Assembly (NCBI GenBank): GCA_963677325.2
Contig: CAXXGM010000006.1
Coordinates: 62,001 to 126,000 of the forward strand
Reading direction: 5' to 3'
Length of the DNA: 64,000 nucleotides
From: G963677325 sp963677325
GTDB taxonomy: Bacteria; Bacteroidota; Bacteroidia; Bacteroidales; Prolixibacteraceae
In this document: one piece after another, positions 27,245-35,366 of the stretch
Numbering within the stretch: position 1 is the stretch's first letter
Layout of the letters: every line of letters begins with the position of its first letter
The notes under the pieces: model-generated
What the model saw: the letters and a program-made list of their open reading frames with translations, nothing else
The model's database searches: none
What the model was told of the DNA's origin: nothing
Program-made: the position numbers and the translations under genes

Positions 27245-27521
27245 GTTGTTTATCAGTAAGTCAAAGATACAATTTGAAAGCAAATCACAACAGAGAGGAT
27301 CCAATAGGTTATATATTTCACGTTGTTTATCAGTAAGTCAAAGATACAATTTGAAAGCAAATCACAACAACCTTGACGCCGTTACCGCTTTTTGATTTGT
27401 TGTTTATCAGTAAGTCAAAGATACAATTTGAAAGCAAATCACAACCGTGTGACGCTGTTTTAGATGATGGCACCGTTGTTTATCAGTAAGTCAAAGATAC
27501 AATTTGAAAGCAAATCACAAC
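27245..27521 (-). CRISPR. Orphan CRISPR array, four 47-bp repeats, type II-C-like
   Basis: Four identical 47-bp repeats start at 27245, 27322, 27399 and 27475 (plus strand: GTTGTTTATCAG..GCAAATCACAAC). They are separated by spacers of 30, 30 and 29 bp. Read on the minus strand the repeat begins GTTGTGATTTGC, as in Bacteroidota type II-C (Cas9) arrays, where 47-bp repeats and ~30-bp spacers are usual. The strand is given from that comparison. No cas9/cas1/cas2 or obvious anti-repeat (tracrRNA) is in the window. The nearest genes are the Panacea pair and a histidine kinase. Confidence 0.95.
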
Positions 27522-27534
27522 TTATCTTGACTAC

Positions 27535-28887
27535 TTAAAAAATCATAGAAAAGACAGTCTCATGCTTTGGAATGGATCTTACGAGCAAACTGCCTCCGTG
27601 CATGCGCATGATTTGCCTCGAAAGGCTTAACCCGATGCCCGATCCGTTGGCGCGGGTCGTGAAGAAGGGTACAAAAATCTGCTCTATGATTTCTCCCGGT
27701 ATTCCCGGTCCATTATCCGATACGCAAATTTCAGGACGGTTGGTGGAGGTATATCTGACTGAAATCCGGATCTTGGCGTTTGAAAGGTCTTCAATGGATT
27801 CCAATGCATTTTTCAGGAGATTGAGAAGAACCTGGGAGACAAGATTTTCATCTGCCAGGATCTCCATTTCAGGAGGATTCACCAAAGTGGTCAGCGTCAC
27901 CTTTTCACTGTTTTCGAGTGAAGAATACAACACTTTTATCCGATTGATCAGATCTTCAATCCTGAATGTTTTTTTGACCGGGGTTGGAAGACGCGTCAAT
28001 CTTCGGAAAGATTCAACAAAGGTCATTAATCCTTTGCCTTGCTCATTGATGACATTCAAACCCTCCAGAATGGTCTCAATCGTACATTCATCAATCTCCT
28101 GCGGGATCGCAGATCGCCCGTCAATGGTCAGAAATTTGCTCATGCTTTCAGAAAGCGAGGTAATCGGGGCAATCGAGTTCATCATTTCGTGCATCAAAAC
28201 CCTGATCAGCTTCATCCACGAATTTAGTTCATTCTCGTCCAATTCGTTACGGATGTCCTGAATGGATAAAAGCATCAGATCTTCCGAACCCGATTTGAAG
28301 GAAGCCGCTTTTAGTAACAATTCGCATTTCCCCCGTTCATTGGTTAAAGCCACCAATTTCTGTTCAAAAGCGTTAATATTTTTTACAGCGTTGAAAAGAT
28401 TCCGGTCAATTCTTTCCAATTGGTTTACATGCGTGAGCACCTCCATTGAAAACATTTTCCTGGCGCCTGAATTGGCATGGAGTACAAAACCCTTTGAATT
28501 AAAGGTAACGATCCCGGTTGGCACCTGTTCCAGCAAAATCTGAAAATATTGCTCCCGCTCCAGATTCCTGATCTTTAATTCCTGGATCTGCCTGTTGACT
28601 TTGGTCAGTCCGTGATAGAGTTCCTTAATTGATTTATTGGCAATACGATTCGTGAATAAAAGAGCGGAATCATTGTTCTGAACGGATTCAAGGAAATAGC
28701 TGATTTTCCGGTTGGTTGTATTGAGGTAACTGATCAGATGATAAACCACCGGGATTTCTACCAACAGGAAAACAGAGGCCACCAAATATGATTTAGTCAG
28801 TATAACCGATATTCCTGCACCTAAAGCAAGAACAAAGATCAACATGGAACGGATAATGATCTGAAAATGGAGATTATGAAGGATCAT
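27535..28887 (-). CDS. NtrB-like PAS sensor histidine kinase
   Basis: The 450 residues start with two membrane helices (~10-30, ~34-54) with almost no periplasmic loop. A PAS domain follows (~115-215), then a HisKA-type dimerisation helix with phospho-acceptor His233 in VLMHEMMNSIAPI, then the ATPase domain: N box NLLKNALESIED, G1 DNGPGIPGE, F/G2 GSGIGLSLSRQI. It autophosphorylates and should donate phosphate to the NtrC-type regulator encoded just upstream, whose stop it overlaps by 4 bp. Lack of an extracytoplasmic sensor suggests an intramembrane or cytoplasmic signal. The likely output is the efflux/permease locus that diverges from it. Confidence 0.93.
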   Translation of the reverse strand: MILHNLHFQIIIRSMLIFVLALGAGISVILTKSYLVASVFLLVEIPVVYHLISYLNTTNRKISYFLESVQNNDSALLFTNRIANKSIKELYHGLTKVNRQIQELKIRNLEREQYFQILLEQVPTGIVTFNSKGFVLHANSGARKMFSMEVLTHVNQLERIDRNLFNAVKNINAFEQKLVALTNERGKCELLLKAASFKSGSEDLMLLSIQDIRNELDENELNSWMKLIRVLMHEMMNSIAPITSLSESMSKFLTIDGRSAIPQEIDECTIETILEGLNVINEQGKGLMTFVESFRRLTRLPTPVKKTFRIEDLINRIKVLYSSLENSEKVTLTTLVNPPEMEILADENLVSQVLLNLLKNALESIEDLSNAKIRISVRYTSTNRPEICVSDNGPGIPGEIIEQIFVPFFTTRANGSGIGLSLSRQIMRMHGGSLLVRSIPKHETVFSMIF

Positions 28888-30245
28888 TGTTTGGATTTTT
28901 TAAATTTATTGTAGAGCGTTTGGCGGGTAATTCCAAGTTTTTCAGCTGCCGCGGTAAGGTTTCCATTACTTTTTCCGATCGCTAAATTGATCATGTGTGT
29001 TTCCATCTCTTCCAAAGTCATTTCTTCTGTCAAATTGATACCGGAGAGCAGTGGTTTCATTAGAAAATCATCCGGTTTCAAGCAGCTGTTTTCGCTCATA
29101 ATGACCGCCTTTTCAATGGTGTGCTGCAGCTCCCTGATATTTCCGGGCCAGTGATAACCAAGCAGTTTATCCTGCGCCTGGTTATTGATTTTCAGGATTT
29201 GTTTGTTGTATTTGGAAGTATACTTTTTTAAAAAGAAATCAGACAGGACAAGGATGTCGTTACCTCGTTCCCTGAGAGGCGGAACCTCAATCTGAATGGT
29301 ATTGATGCGGTAAAGCAAGTCTTCGCGGAATTGCCCCTCCCTTACCATACTCTCCAGCATTTTGTTGGTTGCACAAATGAGCCTGATATCAACGGGAATA
29401 ATCTGGTTGGATCCAATGCGGATAATCTGCCGGTTTTGAATCGCCGTGAGAAGTTTGGATTGCAAATGAAAAGAAAGATTGCCAATTTCATCGAGAAAAA
29501 GTGTTCCGTTATTGGCAATCTCAAATTTGCCGGGACGACTCTCCCGCGCATCGGTAAAGGCGCCTTTCACATGTCCGAACAGTTCACTCTCAAATAAGGT
29601 CTCCGTTACAGCTCCCATATCGACCCGGACCATTATTTCCGAAGAACGCTTTGACAGACGATGGATCTCTTGGGCAATGAGCTCTTTACCAGTTCCGTTT
29701 TCGCCTGTGATCAGTACATTGGCATCGGTTTTGGCGACTTTTCGGACCAGGTTTAGTACTTTCATCAGTTTTGGGGAAGATCCGATAATGAATTTCTGTT
29801 CCGGATTAAACGCCTGCTTCAGTTCCTTCTCCTTTTCAGTCAAATGGGTGATCTCTTTTTTAGACTGGTTTAACTGAAGAGCTGACTTTATGGTTGCCAG
29901 CAATTTCTCATTGTTCCAGGGTTTCAGAACAAAATCCGTGGCCCCGCATTTCAAGGCTTTTACGGATAATTCAACATCACCGTAAGCGGTGATCATGACA
30001 ACTGATATTTCAGGATGTGATTCTTTGATGCGGTTTAGCCAATAGATACCTTCATTACCCGTATTTACCCCTGCCTGAAAATTCATATCGAGAATCACGA
30101 TATTGTATTCCGTCTTCTCTAAACAGGAAAGTATCTGATTTGGATCGGATAAGGTCGTTACGGTCCGGAACTCTCTCATCAGCAGAATTTTCAAAGCGCT
30201 CAGGTTGCTTTTGTTGTCATCAATAATCAGTACATTCCCTTTCAT
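28884..30245 (-). CDS. NtrC-family sigma-54-dependent response regulator
   Basis: 453 residues: receiver domain with phospho-Asp53 (VILDMNF) and Lys108, AAA+ domain ~150-375, and a Fis-type HTH at the end (GNLTAAAEKLGITRQTLYNKF). The AAA+ part has Walker A GENGTGKE (~181), the sigma-54 contact loop GAFTDA (228-233, Asp in place of the usual Gly), Walker B GTLFLDEIG and the R-finger region. It activates sigma-54 promoters after phosphorylation by the adjacent kinase. A -24/-12-like site lies before the divergent TolC gene (31063-31078), making that operon the likely target. Two direct repeats upstream may be binding sites. Confidence 0.94.
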   Translation of the reverse strand: MKGNVLIIDDNKSNLSALKILLMREFRTVTTLSDPNQILSCLEKTEYNIVILDMNFQAGVNTGNEGIYWLNRIKESHPEISVVMITAYGDVELSVKALKCGATDFVLKPWNNEKLLATIKSALQLNQSKKEITHLTEKEKELKQAFNPEQKFIIGSSPKLMKVLNLVRKVAKTDANVLITGENGTGKELIAQEIHRLSKRSSEIMVRVDMGAVTETLFESELFGHVKGAFTDARESRPGKFEIANNGTLFLDEIGNLSFHLQSKLLTAIQNRQIIRIGSNQIIPVDIRLICATNKMLESMVREGQFREDLLYRINTIQIEVPPLRERGNDILVLSDFFLKKYTSKYNKQILKINNQAQDKLLGYHWPGNIRELQHTIEKAVIMSENSCLKPDDFLMKPLLSGINLTEEMTLEEMETHMINLAIGKSNGNLTAAAEKLGITRQTLYNKFKKSKQ

Positions 30246-30247
30246 AT

Positions 30248-30467
30248 GATTACTAAAGTTAAAAAATAATTGTAAATAAGGTTTTTACTTTAAGCTTGCA
30301 TGAGTTACACTAAGATTTCACAAAGTGCACACCAGGTATCACAACGTTCCCTTATTAGCAATCATGATACATCCAGAAATAAGGTAATAAAGTTTGATCT
30401 TTTTCTTTGTTCCTAAGTTACTATGGTTAAAAACAATTGTAAATAAGGTTTTTACTTTAATCTTGCA
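30248..30467. promoter_or_regulatory. Pair of ~50-bp direct repeats upstream of the NtrC-type gene
   Basis: 30248-30300 and 30416-30467 share a ~33-bp core containing AATTGTAAATAAGG and TTTTTACTTTAA, 168 bp apart. The core holds a dyad GTAAA-N7-TTTAC. Repeated dyads upstream of a regulator and divergent to its likely target could be activator binding sites. This is inference from symmetry only. Confidence 0.4.
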
Positions 30468-30546
30468 ATTAATACCAAACCCTTACTTATTCTTTCATCC
30501 TTTAATTCTTAATTCTAATCCAAAGTCGCATTAGTTAAGGAAAATA

Positions 30547-30687
30547 TCCATTGCCGTCAGCCTTAGCTGACGGATGAAGATGCAGATTTAAAAGGCTTTA
30601 GCCACATTTTAAAATTAAACACACCAATGTGGCTAAAGCCACTTATAATTCAAACATCTTCCGTCAGCTAAAGCTGACGGCAATGGA
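30547..30687. repeat. Nested palindromic repeat (GTCAGC..GCTGAC family)
   Basis: The outer arms TCCATTGCCGTCAGC..TTAGCTGACGGATGAAGATG and its inverse lie at each end, and each arm contains its own CCGTCAGC/GCTGACGG hairpin. The middle holds GGCTTTAGCCACATT / AATGTGGCTAAAGCC. The whole ~141 bp can form a long cruciform with side hairpins. No ORF. Confidence 0.7.
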
Positions 30688-30722
30688 TGAGAAGGATATC
30701 AAAAATGTTCCTGATCATTCAT

Positions 30723-30876
30723 ATAAGTAATGTCAAGAATATAATGTCGTATTTTTAGGCTGAAGGAGTTTAGACTTTAGGCTGAAGGATCATAATATAA
30801 TATACCCCTTTTACCTTTAGTCTAAAGCCTACAGCCTGTAATCCTCATATGACATTATTTTATTCCTATTACTTAA
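30723..30876. mobile_element. MITE-like element with the same end type, different interior
   Basis: Ends TAAGTAATG..ATAATGTCGTA and TATGACATTAT..CCTATTACTTAA resemble the termini at 8842-9062 and 24212-24432. The interior is unrelated: inverted TTTAGAC/GTCTAAA and AGGCTG/CAGCCT motifs. A family of elements sharing ends but not cores is suggested. Confidence 0.5.
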
Positions 30877-30892
30877 GAGATAAATTCTGACA

Positions 30893-30930
30893 TTAATTCG
30901 TAATTCGTAATTCGTAATTCGTAATTCTTA
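30893..30930. repeat. 9-bp tandem repeat TAATTCGTA
   Basis: Four to five head-to-tail copies of the 9-mer TAATTCGTA in the intergenic region. A looser relative (CGAATTACACGAATTT..ACGAAT) lies at 55165-55230. Confidence 0.75.
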
Positions 30931-31062
30931 TATACAAAGTTAAATTCATTCTCACATTAAATCATTCATTCGTAAAATATTTTGACGAAAAATCGTTAAA
31001 TGCTTTTACGTCTGTAAAGAGCAAACAAAACATACCATTTTAATTATCAATTAATTGCAAGT

Positions 31063-31078
31063 TTGGTATTATTGTAGC
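31063..31078 (+). promoter_or_regulatory. Candidate sigma-54 (-24/-12) promoter of the efflux locus
   Basis: TTGG at 31063-31066 and GC at 31077-31078 are separated by exactly 10 nt, the invariant -24 GG / -12 GC spacing, though the intervening bases fit the consensus poorly. It ends 25 bp before the TolC-like ATG and lies divergent from a gene for an NtrC-type activator, which raises its plausibility. Confidence 0.5.
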
Positions 31079-31103
31079 TATAGCTATTGAAAATTAATTA
31101 AAA

Positions 31104-32627
<1,524 letters not shown>

Positions 32628-32639
32628 ATCAGAGTCGTC

Positions 32640-33896
32640 ATGGGAATGGATAAAATTATAGAACCAAAAAAGGGAATACAGAAGAAGCATCTCATCTGGG
32701 GAGCGGGAATCATGTTATTCGGCCTTTTGATTTTTAAAGCTGTATTCGGTGATCACTCTTCGGTATTCAGAGTGGAGAAGGATAAGCTGACCATCAGCAG
32801 TGTTGAAGATGGGATGTTTAATGATTACATCACCATCATTGGACAGGTGGAACCAATTACAACTATCTTTCTGGATGCTGTGGAAGGCGGGACTGTCGAG
32901 GAGCGATTTATCGAAGAAGGATCGATGGTTAAGAAAGGCGATGTGATCCTTCGATTGGAGAACCGCCAGTTGTATCAAACCATACTTAACAGCGAAGCCG
33001 ATCTGGCCCAAAAAGAGAATTATCTCAGGACGACAAGGATAGAGTTCGAATCAGAACTGATACAGTCGAAACGCAATATTTTAGAAGGCGAATACAATCT
33101 GACCCGTAAAAAAAGAACCTTTGAACAAAATAACACACTTTATAAGGAAGCTCTTATCTCAAAAGAAGAATTCACTCAGGCCAAAGAGGATTACGAATAC
33201 CAGATCAATCTGATGACCATTAATAAGCTGAAGGCGAAGAATGATTCCACAATTCGTGCCACTTCGATGATGACGTTGGTCACCGACCTTGAAAAGATGA
33301 GACAAATGCTTAGTTTGGTCCATGAAAGGCTGGATAATCTAAATGTCAAGGCTCCCGTTAATGGCCAATTGGGAATGCTGGATGCCGAAATCGGGCAATC
33401 GATCAACAATGGTTCACGCATTGGACAGATAAACGTGCTTGATAATTTCAAGGTGAGCGCCAAAATAGATGAGCATTACATTGACCGTGTAGTTCATGGA
33501 CTTACCGCTTCCATTGACCGCAACGGAACGCTCTTTAATCTGAGCGTGAAAAAAGTATATCCTGATGTCCGCGACGGACAATTTAAGATCGACCTTGTTT
33601 TTGAAGGAAAGACACCCGAAAACATCCGGACAGGCCAAACCTATCATGTAAAGCTTGAGCTGGGCGAATCCCAGAAAGCCCTTATGATCCCCCGCGGGGG
33701 ATTTTTCCAGGGGACAGGAGGACAATGGATATTTGTAGTAAACAGTGCAGGAACAGAGGCGGTCAGGCGTACAATCAAAATCGGCAAGCAGAACCCTCAG
33801 TATTACGAGGTCATGGAAGGCCTGCAAGCCGGAGAAAAGGTTATCACCTCGGGATATGAGATATTCGGGGAGAATGAGAAGGTGGTGTTTAAATAA
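32640..33896 (+). CDS. HlyD/MacA-type periplasmic adaptor
   Basis: This 418-residue protein has an N-terminal cytoplasmic stub and one membrane anchor (~20-37, LIWGAGIMLFGLLIFKAVF). The lipoyl half-motifs are EGGTVEERFIEEGSMVKKGDVILRLE (~80) and NVKAPVNGQLGMLDAEIGQSI (~235), flanking a long coiled-coil hairpin (~108-225). A beta-barrel follows (LTASIDRNGTLFNLSVKKVYPDVRDGQF), then the C-terminal IPRGGFF..GGQWIFVV. It bridges MacB-type permeases to TolC. The gene is 12 bp after the TolC-like stop, with ATPase and permeases downstream, as in MacAB-TolC systems. Confidence 0.9.
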   Translation: MGMDKIIEPKKGIQKKHLIWGAGIMLFGLLIFKAVFGDHSSVFRVEKDKLTISSVEDGMFNDYITIIGQVEPITTIFLDAVEGGTVEERFIEEGSMVKKGDVILRLENRQLYQTILNSEADLAQKENYLRTTRIEFESELIQSKRNILEGEYNLTRKKRTFEQNNTLYKEALISKEEFTQAKEDYEYQINLMTINKLKAKNDSTIRATSMMTLVTDLEKMRQMLSLVHERLDNLNVKAPVNGQLGMLDAEIGQSINNGSRIGQINVLDNFKVSAKIDEHYIDRVVHGLTASIDRNGTLFNLSVKKVYPDVRDGQFKIDLVFEGKTPENIRTGQTYHVKLELGESQKALMIPRGGFFQGTGGQWIFVVNSAGTEAVRRTIKIGKQNPQYYEVMEGLQAGEKVITSGYEIFGENEKVVFK

Positions 33897-33897
33897 C

Positions 33898-34000
33898 GGA
33901 GAAGGGAGAAGGGAGAAGGATGTAGGGGCTGGGCTTGCCCCTGCCCACGAAAAAGGAGAACGGAAAACAAAAGGGGAGAATGGGAAAGAGAGATATGACA
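33898..34000. repeat. Left purine-rich arm beside the four-helix-bundle gene
   Basis: GGAGAAGGGAGAAGGGAGAAGG directly after the adaptor stop, a short GC-rich palindrome-like stretch (GTAGGGGCTGGGCTTGCCCCTG), then GGAGAACGGAAAAC and GGGGAGAATGGG. The complementary arm lies on the other side of the gene at 34440-34490. Confidence 0.7.
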
Positions 34001-34049
34001 ATAATGATAGATAATTTTCATAATTTTCAGCTAAATAAATCAGATTATT

Positions 34050-34415
34050 ATGAACACGAAAATTGAAAAATTTGAAGACCTTGAAGTTTGGCAAAACGCG
34101 ATAGAATTAAGCGTCAATATTTATAATCAACTCAGGGGCTGCAAAGATTTTTCTTTAAAGGATCAGATCTGCAGAGCATCTGTTTCGATCTCGTCAAATA
34201 TAGCCGAGGGTTATGAAAGGCAGTATAACAAAGAATACGTTCAATTTTTGTATGTCGCAAAAGGATCCTCAGGAGAAGTTAGAACACAATTATTTATTGC
34301 CTTCAAACTTGGAATTTTAAAAGAAGCAGATTATTTGACTCTAGTTAATAGTTCAAAGAAAATATCAGCTCAATTATATCAACTAATAAAAGTCAGAAAA
34401 GAAAATTTTAATTAA
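34050..34415 (+). CDS. Four-helix-bundle protein (23S rRNA IVS-like/S23 family), copy 1
   Basis: 121 residues with the family pattern: FEDLEVWQNAIELSVNIYNQL at the start, LKDQICRASVSISSNIAEGYER (~45-66) and YVAKGSSGEVRTQLFIAFKLG (~75-95). These small all-helical proteins are found in 23S rRNA intervening sequences and scattered in intergenic DNA of Bacteroidota; their function is unknown, and they share a fold with Avd of diversity-generating retroelements. No reverse transcriptase or variable repeat is nearby. The gene interrupts the adaptor-ATPase order and is bracketed by purine-rich arms on the left and their inverse on the right. Confidence 0.88.
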   Translation: MNTKIEKFEDLEVWQNAIELSVNIYNQLRGCKDFSLKDQICRASVSISSNIAEGYERQYNKEYVQFLYVAKGSSGEVRTQLFIAFKLGILKEADYLTLVNSSKKISAQLYQLIKVRKENFN

Positions 34416-34439
34416 AAAATCAGGAAAAGATGAATGCTT

Positions 34440-34495
34440 CGGCCTCCGGTCTCCATTTTCCGGACTCCGTTCTCCATTCTCCATTCTCCCAACAT
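34440..34495. repeat. Right (inverted) pyrimidine-rich arm beside the four-helix-bundle gene
   Basis: CCTCCGGTCTCCATTTTCC, CTCCGTTCTCC and CATTCTCC units, the reverse complement of the GGAGAA(C/T)GGAGA arm at 33898-34000. It ends 10 bp before the ATPase's original ATG. Confidence 0.7.
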
Positions 34496-34504
34496 TTTTT
34501 CGCT

Positions 34505-34567
34505 ATGATCAAAACGTTAGAATTAAACAAAGTATTTCGCACGGAAGAGGTTGAAACCAGTGCGTTG
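34505..34567 (+). pseudogene. Original 5' end of the ABC ATPase gene, cut off by an insertion
   Basis: ATG at 34505 opens MIKTLELNKVFRTEEVETSAL, the standard start of MacB-type ATPases. Beyond 34567 the frame enters foreign DNA and stops at a TAA. Removing 34568-34653 restores perfect in-frame continuity into NQVSLHVKRGEF of the downstream ORF. Confidence 0.85.
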
Positions 34568-34653
34568 CCATCCGCCTTTTTGGTGTAAACAAAACCTTCT
34601 TCAATGAACTTTTTCTTGACTCGGTCAGGTAACCCGTTGAAACCAGTGCGTTG
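34550..34653. other. 86-bp insertion with 18-bp direct repeat in the ATPase gene
   Basis: GTTGAAACCAGTGCGTTG occurs at 34550-34567 and again at 34636-34653. Between them are 68 bp of unrelated sequence whose minus strand reads as an uninterrupted coding-like peptide (LPDRVKKKFIEEGFVYTKK). 86 bp is not a multiple of three and brings a stop. The layout resembles an insertion with target duplication or a filler-DNA repair event. Confidence 0.85.
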
Positions 34654-35289
34654 AACCAGGTAAGCCTTCATGTTAAGAGGGGCGAATTTGTAGCCATCAT
34701 GGGGCCTTCGGGCTGCGGCAAATCGACTTTGCTGAACATCATCGGTCTGTTGGACAATCCAACTTCAGGAAAGTATTATTTCGACGGAATCGAGGTAGGC
34801 GGTTTTAAAGAACGAAACCGTACGATGCTTCGAAAAGGTAACATTGGATTTGTATTCCAGAGTTTTAACCTGATCGACGAGCTAAACGTGTATGAAAACG
34901 TAGAGCTTCCGCTGATTTATCTGAAACTGACCAACTCCGAACGGAAGGCCATGGTTGAGAAAGTGCTGGAAAGGATGAATATCAGCCACCGGAAGAAACA
35001 TTTTCCGCAACAACTATCCGGAGGACAGCAGCAACGTGTAGCCATTGCCAGAGCCGTCGTCTCAAATCCAAAGCTGATCCTTGCCGATGAGCCGACAGGA
35101 AACCTTGATTCCAAAAACGGGCTGGAAGTCATGAACCTGCTGACAGAACTTAACAGGGAAGGAACCACCATCGTGATGGTGACACACTCGACACACGACT
35201 CCGGATTTGCTCACCGGGTAGTCAATTTGTTCGATGGACAGGTTATTACGGAAGAGGTAAAAAAACAGATGAGTGAAGTGTTGTGGTAG
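34651..35289 (+). CDS. MacB/LolD-type ABC transporter ATPase, N-terminally disrupted
   Basis: The open frame from a TTG at 34651 gives 212 residues: Walker A GPSGCGKST (~18), Q-loop VFQSFNLIDELNVYENV, signature LSGGQQQRVAIARA, Walker B LILADEPTGNLDS and H-loop VTHSTHD. It powers FtsX/MacB-like permeases that act mechanically on periplasmic substrates. The true start (34505) is separated by an 86-bp insertion, so ~21 residues of the first strand are lost unless TTG initiation or recoding rescues it; no obvious ribosome-binding site precedes the TTG. The second ATPase at 51106 could compensate. Six permeases follow. Confidence 0.85.
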   Translation: MNQVSLHVKRGEFVAIMGPSGCGKSTLLNIIGLLDNPTSGKYYFDGIEVGGFKERNRTMLRKGNIGFVFQSFNLIDELNVYENVELPLIYLKLTNSERKAMVEKVLERMNISHRKKHFPQQLSGGQQQRVAIARAVVSNPKLILADEPTGNLDSKNGLEVMNLLTELNREGTTIVMVTHSTHDSGFAHRVVNLFDGQVITEEVKKQMSEVLW

Positions 35290-35366
35290 AAAACTTTGAT
35301 AATGATTGTTTAAAAGGAAATGGATGAAAACATGAAGCAGTAACATCATTAACTCAATTTTAACTC

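Noticed and set aside
27572..28261. 229-codon plus-strand ORF opposite the histidine kinase
   Set aside because: Shadow of a well-supported kinase gene; no recognisable protein features.
34420..34671. 83-codon minus-strand ORF across the ATPase start
   Set aside because: It spans the repeat arm, the disrupted ATPase 5' end and the insertion; only the 68-bp insert reads like coding DNA, as a captured fragment.
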